64,000 nucleotides of DNA from Bifidobacterium criceti (GTDB lineage Bacteria > Actinomycetota > Actinomycetes > Actinomycetales > Bifidobacteriaceae): assembly GCF_002286935.1 (NCBI RefSeq), contig NZ_MVOH01000014.1, positions 143,961-207,960 on the forward strand, given 5' to 3'. The notes under the pieces are model-generated. The model did not search any database and was not told the DNA's origin. It worked only from the letters and a program-made list of their open reading frames with translations. Of this stretch, positions 36,566-46,281 are shown in pieces. The position numbers and the translations under genes are program-made. Each line of letters begins with the position of its first letter. The first letter of the stretch is position 1.

Positions 36566-38440
36566 TCATGGCCCCTTTCCCCATACACGCTCCGTGCGAC
36601 GCCGATGGCTCCGTTGCGACCCGTCCTCTCCATTGGGTGGTCGCATGCGCCATCGCATCGATGTGAGCATTGTCCTCGTATCCGCACACCATAGACGCAT
36701 CCCGGCGATTGGCGCCGCCCCGGAGGCGAATACGTGCGCAGACGGGCGTCGTGTCCGCGCGACGTCCGCCATCGTATGCAGCAGGATCGCGATGAGCAGC
36801 ACGATGAGTTCCGCCGCGGCGAGACGGACTACCCCGCCACCCCACGCAACCGTGGAGCCGGACGCGTCGGCCCCGAAGGCTCCGGCGGCGAGCTCGATGC
36901 TTTTTGTGCCAAGCGAGGCGCACCATGCGAGAGCGAACCCGAGCCATGGCATGAACCAGCTCACCGCATAGGAGGCAAGCCCGCATACCGTCGCCGCGTC
37001 CATCCACGGCGCCACAAGCAGATTCGCCGGCACCGACCATACCGGGATCTCGGGCTGCAGGAGCAGTTGGACCGGCAATGTGAACACTTGCGCGCCGACC
37101 GTCGTCGCGAGCGCGTCCGCGAGGCGGTGTGGCAGCCAAGACCGCAGACGTTCGGCGACCGGCCCGCTCACGAGCGCGATGCCGAGCACGGCGGCGCATG
37201 AGAGCGCGAAACCGAAATCGGCGGCCCGTTGCGGATCGGTGACGACCCCGATGATCGAGGTCCACAACAGCAACGGCATCGTCTGCTCCCGACGCCCCAA
37301 CAGCACATATCCGACCGCAAGCAGCTGCATGATGACGGCCCTCGTGATCGACTCGCTTGGCACAAGGACGACGGTGAGCATGATGACGCCCATGGCGCGG
37401 ACGGCCGCGACGACCCACCGTGGTGCGAGCACGAGTGCGCACAGCATCGTCGCGAACGAGCCGACGAGCGCATAGTGCCCTCCGGATACGGCCATCAGAT
37501 GGATGATGCCGGCCCGTCGGCATTCCTCCTCAAGCCGCGTGGCATAGACCTCATTGACCGGTTCGCCGTCGGTGGGCGCATCCTGGCCGAGCACGCCGAG
37601 CGTCAGCCCCGGCACGAGGACCCTCCCCTGGTCCGAGAGTCCTTCGGTCACGGCGAAGAACCTACGCTGCATCGTATGCACGGCGCGCCTCCACCATGGC
37701 GCACGGCGCACGGTGACGGCCGCTGCCGCGTCCTCATCGTCGACGGTCAGTTGCAGCACATGGGGGTCCCAGGACGTGCGCGCGAGTGTGCCACGCATCC
37801 GGTATCCGCCTCCGTGCACGATGCGCGCGCATAGGGGTTCGGCAAGCAGGACGCGTACATCGACCGACGATGGGACCATCACGGCATCCTTCATGATGGC
37901 ACGGGTCCCGGCTCGGACAGTGCATGCTGCCGACCGGCTCGCCGAACGCAGCGGCGGCGACTGCGCCCGCACGTCGACGTATGCGAGGGCCGGTCCGTCA
38001 CGCGTCATCCGCATCGCCGGATCGGATGCGGCGCGCGCGATGTCGAGTGTCGTCGCGAGTGCGCTGGTCAACGCCGCCGCAATGCATACGAGCGCGCATG
38101 CGGCAACGCGCATGCCGGGCTGTGCCCTGCCCGGATGCGTACGGCGGACCCATCCGGTGACGGCGATGAGCGCGACGAGCAGGACGATGCCCGCCCCCGT
38201 GCACATCGTGGCCGCGAACACCTGTGTCCCGGCGATGCGGTCCTCATCGAGCATCGCGCGCATCGCGAGCGCCGACGCCCATGCCCCAAGCGCCGCGGGA
38301 AGCAGCCGCATGTCGCGGTGCCCTGATTCGCGTGCAAGCCAACGGCCGAAGGTGCCACGCAATGCGTTGGCGGCGACTTTGCGGGTGTGATGGATGCCGA
38401 TTTGCCGCGTGCCGTCCTGCCATTGTGGTTCTCGGCTCAT
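36566..38440 (-). CDS. comEC: ComEC/Rec2 family DNA-uptake channel protein
   Basis: A 624-residue multi-spanning membrane protein with the competence domain core (GTLARTSWDPHVL, LGQDAPTDGEPVNEVYATRLEEECRRAGIIHLMAVSGGHYALVGSF, then about seven helices including LQPEIPVWSVPANLLVAPWMDAATVCGL). The metallo-beta-lactamase-like C-terminal domain found in many ComEC proteins is absent; instead there is a short basic tail. The start overlaps the comEA stop (ATGA). Whether it supports natural transformation is not known from the sequence. Confidence 0.9.
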   Translation of the reverse strand: MSREPQWQDGTRQIGIHHTRKVAANALRGTFGRWLARESGHRDMRLLPAALGAWASALAMRAMLDEDRIAGTQVFAATMCTGAGIVLLVALIAVTGWVRRTHPGRAQPGMRVAACALVCIAAALTSALATTLDIARAASDPAMRMTRDGPALAYVDVRAQSPPLRSASRSAACTVRAGTRAIMKDAVMVPSSVDVRVLLAEPLCARIVHGGGYRMRGTLARTSWDPHVLQLTVDDEDAAAAVTVRRAPWWRRAVHTMQRRFFAVTEGLSDQGRVLVPGLTLGVLGQDAPTDGEPVNEVYATRLEEECRRAGIIHLMAVSGGHYALVGSFATMLCALVLAPRWVVAAVRAMGVIMLTVVLVPSESITRAVIMQLLAVGYVLLGRREQTMPLLLWTSIIGVVTDPQRAADFGFALSCAAVLGIALVSGPVAERLRSWLPHRLADALATTVGAQVFTLPVQLLLQPEIPVWSVPANLLVAPWMDAATVCGLASYAVSWFMPWLGFALAWCASLGTKSIELAAGAFGADASGSTVAWGGGVVRLAAAELIVLLIAILLHTMADVARTRRPSAHVFASGAAPIAGMRLWCADTRTMLTSMRWRMRPPNGEDGSQRSHRRRTERVWGKGP

Positions 38441-39204
38441 CGCACCGTCACCTGCCCGCGGATCTTATCGAGCGTCTTGATCCCGATGCCGTTGACGTTG
38501 AGCAGGTCGTCGACACTCGTCAAACGGCCCACGCTCAAACGGTAGCTGATGATGTTCGCCGCGGTCACCGGTCCTATCCCCTTGACCGTCTCAAGCTGTT
38601 CCTGCGTCGCCGTGTTGAGGTCGATGAGTTGCGGTGTCGACGGTGTCTGGGGTGCCGGCTGTGGCTGTGCATCCGGTTGCGGCTGCGTCTGTGTGTCGGA
38701 AGCGGTGCCTTGCGGTTGGCCATCTGGTTGTGCCTCGGCCGTCGCGGTGCCGGCATCGCCATCCACTCCCGTGACAGGTTCGCGCGTCTCCGCTGTGCCC
38801 GTCGGCGCCTGACCTTCGGCCCTGTCCGGTGCGGCGGCCAGATTGACCGATTGCTCGACAAGGAGCGTCAAGCTTGCCGCGAGGAGCGTGACGAGGATTC
38901 CCATGATGATGAGCGCGTGGACCGGCTCGATGCTCAACCGTGGCTTGTCCCGTATGGCGTCCTGTGGTCCGTCGTCGCCGCCCTGCACGCCCGTGAGTCC
39001 GGCGAGCAACGCCTTGGCGTCATCCGCCTTCACCCGCCGGGGCGCACCATCCCCACGATCGTCCCGTGGCGGCACGCCCCCTCCGCGAGGCCTGTCGGGC
39101 GGCCGTGGAGGAAGCGGCACATCGCATGGGCGCAACCGGCGCGCATGGACGGGACGCGCGGCGGGCGCCTTCCGCGCCGGCACATCATACTCGTCATCAA
39201 TCAT
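38437..39204 (-). CDS. comEA: ComEA-like helix-hairpin-helix DNA-binding protein
   Basis: A 255-residue membrane-anchored protein. A basic, proline-rich N-terminal cytoplasmic stretch is followed by one membrane helix (HALIIMGILVTLLAASLTLL), an extended Gln/Pro/Thr-rich linker with QPQPDAQPQ repeats, and a C-terminal helix-hairpin-helix domain (IDLNTATQEQLETVKGIGPVTAANIISYR, NVNGIGIKTLDKIRG). The domain binds DNA outside the membrane and would feed ComEC. The ATG at 39204 has only a weak ribosome site. It heads the minus-strand run down to tsaD. Confidence 0.9.
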   Translation of the reverse strand: MIDDEYDVPARKAPAARPVHARRLRPCDVPLPPRPPDRPRGGGVPPRDDRGDGAPRRVKADDAKALLAGLTGVQGGDDGPQDAIRDKPRLSIEPVHALIIMGILVTLLAASLTLLVEQSVNLAAAPDRAEGQAPTGTAETREPVTGVDGDAGTATAEAQPDGQPQGTASDTQTQPQPDAQPQPAPQTPSTPQLIDLNTATQEQLETVKGIGPVTAANIISYRLSVGRLTSVDDLLNVNGIGIKTLDKIRGQVTVR

Positions 39205-39318
39205 GCACCCACTGTCGCCTGACCGGCGTGGCCGTGTCCAGCCGCACCGGGCCATGTGTACGGACGATCCTGTTATCCACATTCCGCTGCCGGCTGAGCG
39301 CCCAACCGCCGCATGACG

Positions 39319-39354
39319 CGATGGGGGCCGTCCCTATCGGGACGGCCCCCATCG
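39319..39354 (-). terminator. leuS terminator
   Basis: A perfect 16-bp stem (39319-39334 with 39339-39354) with a TATC loop, 34 bases after the leuS stop and before comEA. Confidence 0.85.
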
Positions 39355-39387
39355 TCGGTGTGTCGTCACATGGGCGATACCGCCCTG

Positions 39388-42360
39388 TCAGTTGCCGGGG
39401 ACGATCGACACGATCTTCGGCGCCTTGACGATGACCTTGCGCGGCGGTACACCACCGAGACGGTCGGCGACGGCCGCAAGCGCCATCTTCTCAAGCTCGT
39501 CCGGATCGATGTCCGGGCTCACGTCGAGCTTCGCACGCACCTTGCCCTTGATCTGCACGACCGCGGTGACCGAATCCTGACCCACATAGCGTTCATCGGC
39601 CTGCGGCCACGGATGGTGCGCAAGCGACGCGTCATGGCCGAGCCTGCTCCACAGTTCCTCGGCGATGTGCGGCGCGATCGGCGAGACCATGAGCACGAGC
39701 GGTTCGATCGCGGCGCGCGGGACACGGTCCATGCCGGTCAGATGGTTGTTGAGCACGATGAGCTTCGCGATCGCCGTGTTCGGACGCATCGCCTCCATCT
39801 CGACCGTCACATCGGCGATCGTGTTGTTGAGCAGCTTGAGCGTCTTGTCGTCGAGCGGCTCGTCGCTCACGGTGACCTCACCGATGTTCTCATCGATGAC
39901 ATTGCGCCACAGGCGCTGCAGGAAACGCATGCCGCCGACGACGTTGCGCGTGTTCCACGGACGCGACTCGTCGAGCGGGCCCATGCTCATCTCATAGAGG
40001 CGGAACGTGTCGGCGCCGTAGTTGTCGTACATGTAGTCCGGCGTCACGATGTTCTTAAGGCTCTTGCCCATCTTGCCGAACTCGCGGTTGACGTGCTGCC
40101 CATTCCATGTGAACGTCGGTTCGCCCGACGCATCCGTGGGGCCTTCCTCGACCTCGTCGGCCGGGACGTATTCGCCACGGTCGTCGGTGTAGGCGTACGC
40201 CTGGATCATGCCCTGGTTGAAGAGCTTGTGGAACGGCTCCGACGAGTCCACATATCCGAGGTCGAAGAGGATCTTGTGCCAGAACCGCGAATACAGCAGA
40301 TGGAGCACGGCATGCTCGACGCCGCCGATATACAGGTCGACGCCACCGGACGCGCCGGCCGTCGGATTGTGCTCCGGACCCATCCAATAGTCGTATTCGT
40401 CGCGTTCGACCATATGCTCGGTGTCGTGCGGGTCGAGATAGCGCATGTAATACCAGCACGAACCGGCCCAGTTCGGCATCGTGTTCGTCTCACGGTGGTA
40501 TTGTTTGGGGCCATCGCCAAGGTCGAGCGTCACGGTGACCCAATCGGCGTTGCGGCTCAACGGCGCCTCCGGATTGGACTGCGCGTCCGCCGGGTCGAAG
40601 GTCTTCGGGCTGTAATCCGGCACTTCGGGCAGGTCGATCGGCAGCATCGAATCGGGAAGGAGATGGGGCACACCGTCCTCGTCGTAGACGATCGGGAACG
40701 GTTCGCCCCAATAGCGCTGGCGGCTGAAGAGCCAGTCACGCAGACGGTAGCTGACGGTGCCTTCACCGACCTGCGCCTCCTCAAGCCACGCCGTGACTGC
40801 GGCGATCGCGTCGTCGACGCGCATCCCGTTGATGTCAAGCGCGTCCCCACGCGCCCATGTCGCGTCGACGGACGAGTTGATGACGATGCCGTCATGGGAG
40901 ACGAACGGCGCCTTGCCTTTGTAGTTCGCCAGACCGTCGCCGCTTTCCGGGAGCGGCTCGACGGTATAGACGACCGGCAGGCCATACTTGACCGCGAAAT
41001 CGTAATCACGCTGGTCGCCGCCCGGCACGGCCATGATTGCGCCGGTGCCGTAATCCATGAGCACATAGTCGGCCGTAAACACCGGAAGATCGGCGCCGGT
41101 GATCGGATTGACCGCGTAAAGGCCGGTGAACAGGCCGGTCTTCTCTCCGGCGTCGTTCACACGGTCGGCGGCCGTCTTCGCCTCGGCCATCATGCGGTAG
41201 GCCGCGACCGCCTCAAGCGGCGTCGCATATCCGCCCGTCCACCGCTCATCCACGCCTTCGGGCCACTGCGCCGGCACATCGAGCAGGAGCGGATGCTCCG
41301 GGGACACAACGCAGAATGTCGCGCCGAACAATGTGTCCGGCCTCGTCGTGTAGATCTCCATGTCCTTGAGCCCGTTCGCGCAACGCACCTTGAAATGCAC
41401 CGATGCGCCATGCGACTCGCCGATCCAGTTGCGCTGCATGAGCTTGACCTTCTCCGGCCAGTCGATTGTCGTGAGATCCTCGATGAGGCGGTGACCGTAG
41501 GCGGTGATGCGCATCGACCACTGGCGCAGCTCACGCTGGAACACCGGGTAGTTGCCGCGTTCGGAGCGTCCTTCGGCCGTCACCTCCTCGTTCGCGAGGA
41601 CCGTGCCAAGGCCGGGGCACCAGTTGACTGGGGATTTGGAGATATAGGCGAGACGGTAGTCGTTGAGCACGTCCGCCTGCTCCGCGGCGCTCAGCTCATC
41701 CCATGCCTGGCCCTCATGGCCGTCGATCGGGCGTTCGCCCGAACGGAACTGCTCGACGAGTTCGCCTATCGGACGCGCGCATCCCATCGAACCGCTCGGG
41801 TTCCTCTTGTCCGGGTCATACCAGGCGTCGAAGATGCGCGAGAAGATCCACTGCGTCCACCGCACATAGCCGGGTTCGATCGTCGCGAATGAGCGGCGGT
41901 CGTCGAAGCTCAAGCCCATGCGGTGCAGCTGGCGGCGCATGTTCGCGATGTTCTGTTCGGTCGTCACGCGCGGATGCTGGCCCGTCTTCACGGCGAACTG
42001 CTCGGCCGGCAGGCCGAACGCGTCATAGCCCATCGCATGCAGGACGTTCTCGCCCTTCATGCGGTGGTAGCGGCTCACGACATCGGATGCGAGGTATCCG
42101 AGCGGATGGCCCACATGCAACCCCTTGCCCGACGGGTACGGGAACATGTCCATCGCGAAGAACGGCCTGCGTCCGTCCGCATGGCGGCCTTCGCCGTCGG
42201 TGAGTTCACCTTCGACGTTCGCCGCCCAAAACGTGCCCTGCTCGTCCCAGATCCTCTGCCATTTGTCTTCGATCGTCTGCGCCATCTCGGCGTTGTACCG
42301 GAAGGCCGCATGGTCCGCACCATGTGATTGCGCGTGCGCGCTCGGTTCGATGTCACTCAT
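39388..42360 (-). CDS. leuS: Leucyl-tRNA synthetase
   Basis: A 990-residue class I synthetase charging tRNA-Leu. The HIGH-type motif is [16 protein letters not shown], the connective peptide with editing domain is present in the middle ([20 protein letters not shown]), and the KMSKS signature appears as KMGKSLKN, a variant seen in actinobacterial LeuRS. The C-terminal anticodon-binding and tail domains are complete ([19 protein letters not shown]). The ATG at 42360 begins [14 protein letters not shown], an N-terminal extension of about 15 residues. It appears monocistronic. Confidence 0.98.
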   Translation of the reverse strand: MSDIEPSAHAQSHGADHAAFRYNAEMAQTIEDKWQRIWDEQGTFWAANVEGELTDGEGRHADGRRPFFAMDMFPYPSGKGLHVGHPLGYLASDVVSRYHRMKGENVLHAMGYDAFGLPAEQFAVKTGQHPRVTTEQNIANMRRQLHRMGLSFDDRRSFATIEPGYVRWTQWIFSRIFDAWYDPDKRNPSGSMGCARPIGELVEQFRSGERPIDGHEGQAWDELSAAEQADVLNDYRLAYISKSPVNWCPGLGTVLANEEVTAEGRSERGNYPVFQRELRQWSMRITAYGHRLIEDLTTIDWPEKVKLMQRNWIGESHGASVHFKVRCANGLKDMEIYTTRPDTLFGATFCVVSPEHPLLLDVPAQWPEGVDERWTGGYATPLEAVAAYRMMAEAKTAADRVNDAGEKTGLFTGLYAVNPITGADLPVFTADYVLMDYGTGAIMAVPGGDQRDYDFAVKYGLPVVYTVEPLPESGDGLANYKGKAPFVSHDGIVINSSVDATWARGDALDINGMRVDDAIAAVTAWLEEAQVGEGTVSYRLRDWLFSRQRYWGEPFPIVYDEDGVPHLLPDSMLPIDLPEVPDYSPKTFDPADAQSNPEAPLSRNADWVTVTLDLGDGPKQYHRETNTMPNWAGSCWYYMRYLDPHDTEHMVERDEYDYWMGPEHNPTAGASGGVDLYIGGVEHAVLHLLYSRFWHKILFDLGYVDSSEPFHKLFNQGMIQAYAYTDDRGEYVPADEVEEGPTDASGEPTFTWNGQHVNREFGKMGKSLKNIVTPDYMYDNYGADTFRLYEMSMGPLDESRPWNTRNVVGGMRFLQRLWRNVIDENIGEVTVSDEPLDDKTLKLLNNTIADVTVEMEAMRPNTAIAKLIVLNNHLTGMDRVPRAAIEPLVLMVSPIAPHIAEELWSRLGHDASLAHHPWPQADERYVGQDSVTAVVQIKGKVRAKLDVSPDIDPDELEKMALAAVADRLGGVPPRKVIVKAPKIVSIVPGN

Positions 42361-42441
42361 AGGGCACGATTATTGTTTTTCAACTGGACACACCACCGGT
42401 GCTGTCCGGAGTGCGAACCATGTACGCCATCGGCGCAACGC

Positions 42442-43335
42442 TCAGCCTTCGTCGCGGCCGTTGACGATCTGCGGCGGATTGAGCTTCAGGTCCATCCTGA
42501 TCCCCAACGATTGTTCCGCACCATCGACGATCGTGTCCCATGTGCCGTCATCGATCATGTCCTGCAGGCTCATGTTGATCTGGCGGATGAGTTCCCTGCC
42601 GTCACCGTTGATCGCCACGCCATAGGCGCGTTCGCCGAAGGAATCGGCGACGATGTCCACATACCCGTTCCCCGCTTCGCCACGCAGCCCCGCGAGCACC
42701 GGTCTTGAGCCTGCGACGGCATCGCTTTCGCCGGCGAGAAGCGCGGAGACGCACTTCTGGAAATTGCTTTCCTCACGGAACCGCACATCAGCCACGCGAC
42801 GTTCGAGCTGCGTGCGCACGTCATCGTCCTTGACGACGCACACGGTGCGTCCACGTACATCGCCGGCGCCGCGGATCGTCGATCGTTCGTCCGCGCGCAC
42901 AAGCAGTTCGTCGTTCGTGATGAGGTACGGTCCGGAATAGCGCACATCACCGTCGCGTGAGGCGAGCTCCTTCGTGAACGCGCGCGCATCCTTGCCCCCG
43001 TCGTAGGCGTACGTCGTCATCGCGAAATCAATCGTCCCGTCTTCGAGCATCGCGTCGCGTCCGCCCATCGTCATCGGGTGGAAAATGATCTGGCTGTGAC
43101 TGTAGCCGAGTTTCCTCGCGACATATTTCGCGACCTCGACACCCAATCCACTGTAGCCGTCCTCATGGTACCAGCCGACACCGGGTTCATCGGTGGCGAC
43201 GCCGATGTTAATCATCGGACCGTCCGCCTGCCCCGGCACCGACACCTCGACGGATGTGCCGCACGCGGCGAGCGACGCCGTCATCGCGGCGGTGCACAAC
43301 GCTGCGGCGGCTTTCATATGGTTATCGGTACGCAT
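42442..43335 (-). CDS. Amino-acid-type ABC transporter solute-binding lipoprotein (orphan)
   Basis: A 297-residue lipoprotein: signal peptide with lipobox SLAAC (Cys25), then a family-3 solute-binding domain (GYSGLGVEVAKYVARKLGY, DFAMTTYAYDGGKD, YLITNDELLVR, VCVVKDDDVRTQLERR). It would bind a polar amino acid or related ligand outside the membrane. No permease or ATPase gene is adjacent. The ATG at 43335 has GTGAGG at 6 bases and starts 6 bases after the corA stop, so it is probably co-transcribed with corA. Confidence 0.88.
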   Translation of the reverse strand: MRTDNHMKAAAALCTAAMTASLAACGTSVEVSVPGQADGPMINIGVATDEPGVGWYHEDGYSGLGVEVAKYVARKLGYSHSQIIFHPMTMGGRDAMLEDGTIDFAMTTYAYDGGKDARAFTKELASRDGDVRYSGPYLITNDELLVRADERSTIRGAGDVRGRTVCVVKDDDVRTQLERRVADVRFREESNFQKCVSALLAGESDAVAGSRPVLAGLRGEAGNGYVDIVADSFGERAYGVAINGDGRELIRQINMSLQDMIDDGTWDTIVDGAEQSLGIRMDLKLNPPQIVNGRDEG

Positions 43336-43341
43336 GCGGCC

Positions 43342-44292
43342 TCACTTGAACAGGCGGGAACGGGTGAGGAACCACAGCACAAGCGCCGCGAGCACGATCG
43401 CGAAAACGATGATGATGAGGAATCCCCAGCGTGAAGCGGTGAACGGCATGCCAAGCATCCCGTTCTGGAAGTTCATGCCATACATCGAGAAGATGAGTGT
43501 CGGAATGGACAGTGTGATCGAGATGATCGTGAAGATGCGCATGACATTGCTCAGGTTGTTCGAGACGACCGACGAGAACGCGTCCGTCATGTTCGCGAGA
43601 ACGCCGCTGTAGATGTTCGCCATCTCGATCGCCTGTTTGTTCTCGGTGATGACGTCGTCGAGCAGGTCCTCGTCCTCCGGATACTGTTTGATGCGCGAAA
43701 GCGTCGTGAGTTTCTCCATGACGATCTCGTTCGATTTGAGCGATGTATTGAAATAGACGAGTGTCTTGCTCAGCTCGAGGAGCATGAGGATCTCACGGTT
43801 CTGCATCGAATGGCGTAACCTGAGTTCGAGTTTGTCCGTCTCGCCGTCGATGATGCGCAGGTACCGCAGATACATCGTCGCGTTGCGGTAGAGGATCTGC
43901 AGGATGAAGCGCGAGCGCATGAACGTGTTGAACCCGCGGATCGTGCCCTCCATGAACGGGTGGAGCACGGGCGTGTCCTGCATGCACACGGTGACGATGA
44001 GCGTGCGGGTGACGATGATCGACAACGGGATCGTCTCGTACCAGTTGCGCCCCGAACGCTCCCCGACCGTCGGGATATCGACGATGATCATCGTGTAGTC
44101 GTCCTCGACGTCGACGCGGGAGCGTTCCTCATCATCGAGCGGCGCCCGCAGGTCGGCGAGGTCGATGCCGGTCTCCTGGGCGACGGTCGTCAGTTCGACG
44201 TCGGTGGGTTCGGACAGGGCGAGCCATGACCCGTTTTCCGGTTTGTCTATCTGCTCGACCTGTCCGTGAACGGTGCTGAACATGCGCAGCAT
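43342..44292 (-). CDS. corA: CorA-family divalent-cation transporter
   Basis: A 316-residue protein with a large cytosolic N-terminal domain and two C-terminal membrane helices. The CorA signature YGMNF (here SMYGMNFQNGM) sits at the end of the first helix. The family conducts Mg2+, Co2+ or Zn2+; the acidic loop after GMN is short, so selectivity is uncertain. The ATG at 44292 was preferred to 44310 because GAGAGGCGGG lies about 6 bases upstream. The next gene encodes an orphan solute-binding lipoprotein. Confidence 0.92.
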   Translation of the reverse strand: MLRMFSTVHGQVEQIDKPENGSWLALSEPTDVELTTVAQETGIDLADLRAPLDDEERSRVDVEDDYTMIIVDIPTVGERSGRNWYETIPLSIIVTRTLIVTVCMQDTPVLHPFMEGTIRGFNTFMRSRFILQILYRNATMYLRYLRIIDGETDKLELRLRHSMQNREILMLLELSKTLVYFNTSLKSNEIVMEKLTTLSRIKQYPEDEDLLDDVITENKQAIEMANIYSGVLANMTDAFSSVVSNNLSNVMRIFTIISITLSIPTLIFSMYGMNFQNGMLGMPFTASRWGFLIIIVFAIVLAALVLWFLTRSRLFK

Positions 44293-44410
44293 GAGATACC
44301 CGCCTCTCATTCGCTTAGCCGCATGGCATGCGGCCAGTCCTATGCAAACATCAACAGCTTAGTCGCACCTGTCAGACACGTGGCGACGACGGTACCGCGC
44401 CGCGTCGGGT

Positions 44411-45238
44411 TCACGCGGTGATCGGCTTCCACATCGGCATGTCCGGATTGCGCAGTTCGGCCGGCCCGTTCTCCCAGTCGACGTACTGCGCGATCTGCGG
44501 TCCTTCGTTGAACGCCGCAAGCAGCCAGCGTTCGCCGTCCGGGCTTGTCTCGAGCCCCATCCTCGACCAGAACGCGTTGCGCATGCCGTCAAGCCCGCTG
44601 ACCTGCTCGATGTCCATGCCCATGAGTGTCGCGATCGTCGCGACGATCCATGAGCCGTGCGAGACGACGAAGAGCGTCTCCTGGCCGGGACGCGCCTGCG
44701 CGTCGTGGACATACGAACGGATTGCCGCGGCTCCCCGTCCCCCGACGGCGCGCCGGCTTTCGACACCGTGCGCGAGTTCGCCGCCCCGGTGCCGTTTCCA
44801 TGCATGGAAGTCGTCCGGCCAGCGCGCCTCGATCTCCTCACGCGTCATGCCTTCCCATTCACCGAAGCCACGCTCACGCAACCGCGTGTCGAGATGCACG
44901 TCGAGACCGAGGATGTCCGCGAACGCATGCGCGGTCTGCTGTGCACGGAACAGGTCGGAGCACACGACATGCATCGTGCGCGCCGCGGCGGGCGCGTTCG
45001 TGTACTCGGACGCCTCCACGTCGCGCACGGCCTGCGGTGGGGTGTGCGGCAGCAGGTCGGGGTGCGCGGCGATGTTGCTCACCTTCGCCCAGTAGTAGCG
45101 CTGTGCGAGCGCGAACCCGCTCTGGTCCACCTGCCATTGTCCGATGATGTCGAGTGGGACGTCGATCTGCCCTTGCAGACGGCGTTCGAGGTTCATCGAC
45201 GTACGTCCGTGACGCAGCATGACGATGTCGGTGATCAT
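44411..45238 (-). CDS. Histidine phosphatase family protein
   Basis: A 275-residue protein with catalytic RHG at residues 9-11 (VMLRHGRTSMNLERRLQGQIDVPL), an RERGFGEWEGM segment with the conserved Glu, and the second His in FVVSHGSWIVATI. It is closely similar in layout to the protein at 47265-47966, so the two are paralogues. The substrate is unknown; relatives act on sugar phosphates or nucleotides. The ATG at 45238 has AGGAG 9 bases upstream. A hairpin at 45287-45318 separates it from the next gene. Confidence 0.88.
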   Translation of the reverse strand: MITDIVMLRHGRTSMNLERRLQGQIDVPLDIIGQWQVDQSGFALAQRYYWAKVSNIAAHPDLLPHTPPQAVRDVEASEYTNAPAAARTMHVVCSDLFRAQQTAHAFADILGLDVHLDTRLRERGFGEWEGMTREEIEARWPDDFHAWKRHRGGELAHGVESRRAVGGRGAAAIRSYVHDAQARPGQETLFVVSHGSWIVATIATLMGMDIEQVSGLDGMRNAFWSRMGLETSPDGERWLLAAFNEGPQIAQYVDWENGPAELRNPDMPMWKPITA

Positions 45239-45286
45239 TGCGGTTCGCTCCTTGCTTGTCAATCGTGCGGATTATACGGATCATGC

Positions 45287-45318
45287 GTGGGACGGCGCGC
45301 CTTCGCTCGCCGTCCCAC
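45287..45318 (-). terminator. Hairpin after the pyridoxamine-oxidase-like gene
   Basis: An 11-bp perfect stem (45287-45297 with 45308-45318) and a 10-base loop, 58 bases after the stop of the 45377-45781 gene. No T-run follows. Confidence 0.55.
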
Positions 45319-45376
45319 ACGTTGCCGGCAGTGTGCCGGGTGGGGCGGATGGTATTGGCACGCGTGGGCTGGCCGC

Positions 45377-45781
45377 TCAGTCCTTCGTGATCGTCTTGCC
45401 GGCGTGGGCGCCCGCCGAGAGGTCCTCGATCGTGTCGATCGTCATGACCGGTACGCATGCCGGGACCTTCGTGCCGCGTTCGTTCGCGAGCCTGACCTGC
45501 TCATCGTAGATGTCGTCGTCGGTGTGCAGGACGACTTCGCCACGGAAGCGGTACCCCTTCTTCTGTTCGAAGTTGACGAACGCGACGACGAGCGGGCTGC
45601 CGTTCTCAAGGTTGCGGTAGGTCTGGCCTGCGGTGCGCTCGTGGTAGGCGAGATGGCCGTCGTCGAGCACGAACATGCTCATCTTCGGGCCGAGGTCCGG
45701 CATGCCGTCCTGGCTGACGGTCGCGACCCATGCGAGGTTGTCCTTGATGAAATCCTTCATTTCCTGAGTGAGTTGTGCCAT
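45377..45781 (-). CDS. Pyridoxamine 5'-phosphate oxidase family protein
   Basis: A 134-residue flavin- or split-barrel-fold protein (LAWVATVSQDGMPDLGPKMSMFVLDDGHLAYHERTAGQTYRNLENGSPLVVAFVNFEQKKGYRFRG region). Such small proteins bind FMN or F420-like cofactors, and their substrates are mostly unknown; it is not PdxH itself, being too short. The ATG at 45781 follows GAAAGGAG. It stands alone between the histidine phosphatase and the tRNA-Ala pair. Confidence 0.85.
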   Translation of the reverse strand: MAQLTQEMKDFIKDNLAWVATVSQDGMPDLGPKMSMFVLDDGHLAYHERTAGQTYRNLENGSPLVVAFVNFEQKKGYRFRGEVVLHTDDDIYDEQVRLANERGTKVPACVPVMTIDTIEDLSAGAHAGKTITKD

Positions 45782-45962
45782 GTGCGGCTCCTTTCTATTC
45801 GCTCTCCACACTACGCGACCGCCCGTCGGCACACGCCCCGTTGCGCTCTCAAGTGAGTGCCGTGCATGTCATGTCACTCACATGTGATGTCGCTCACATC
45901 ACCGATGCCATCGCCGCCCACGGGACGGCCTTGGCGTCGGCGCATCCACGAAAAACGGAAAA

Positions 45963-45982
45963 AACCCGGCCGAAGCCGGGTT
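45963..45982 (-). terminator. Terminator of the tRNA-Ala pair
   Basis: AACCCGGC and GCCGGGTT form an 8-bp stem with a 4-base loop and a TTTT run on the minus strand, 6 bases after the tRNA. Confidence 0.9.
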
Positions 45983-45988
45983 GAATCG

Positions 45989-46061
45989 TGGAGCTAAGGG
46001 GATTCGAACCCCTGACCCTCTCCATGCCATGGAGATGCGCTACCAGCTGCGCCATAGCCCC
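45989..46061 (-). tRNA. tRNA-Ala (GGC), copy 1
   Basis: 73 nt, acceptor GGGGCTA with TAGCTCC giving the G3-U70 wobble pair that identifies tRNA-Ala, anticodon loop ATGGCAT with anticodon GGC, T loop TTCGAAT, discriminator A. CCA is not encoded. Confidence 0.98.
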
Positions 46062-46095
46062 GTGAATACGGGAACCTGATGTTCAGGAACCTTTG

Positions 46096-46168
46096 TGGAG
46101 CTAAGGGGATTCGAACCCCTGACCCTCTCCATGCCATGGAGATGCGCTACCAGCTGCGCCATAGCCCC
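46096..46168 (-). tRNA. tRNA-Ala (GGC), copy 2
   Basis: Identical to the copy 107 bases away (45989-46061). The two are separated by a 34-base spacer and share one promoter and one terminator. Confidence 0.98.
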
Positions 46169-46195
46169 GTCGGCTTGTTCAAGCCAACCTGAGAT

Positions 46196-46224
46196 AGGTT
46201 ACATCATGCCTTCATGATACGCAA
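46196..46224 (-). promoter_or_regulatory. Promoter of the tRNA-Ala pair
   Basis: On the minus strand TTGCGT (46219-46224) and TAACCT (46196-46201) are 17 bases apart, ending 27 bases before the first tRNA. Confidence 0.6.
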
Positions 46225-46225
46225 A

Positions 46226-46259
46226 GGCCGGCGTGTCGCATGATGGCGGCACGCCGGCC
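46226..46259 (-). terminator. Terminator of the membrane-anchored hypothetical gene
   Basis: GGCCGGCGTG (46226-46235) pairs with CACGCCGGCC (46250-46259); TTT follows on the minus strand. Confidence 0.65.
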
Positions 46260-46281
46260 CCTGATGTTGCGTCCATGGCGG

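Noticed and set aside
39313..41892. Very long open frame antisense to leuS (859 codons)
   Set aside because: A shadow of GC-rich codon structure; the minus-strand leuS is complete with all motifs, and the antisense frame has no family motif or ribosome site. The same holds for long frames opposite xfp, pcrA and thrC.
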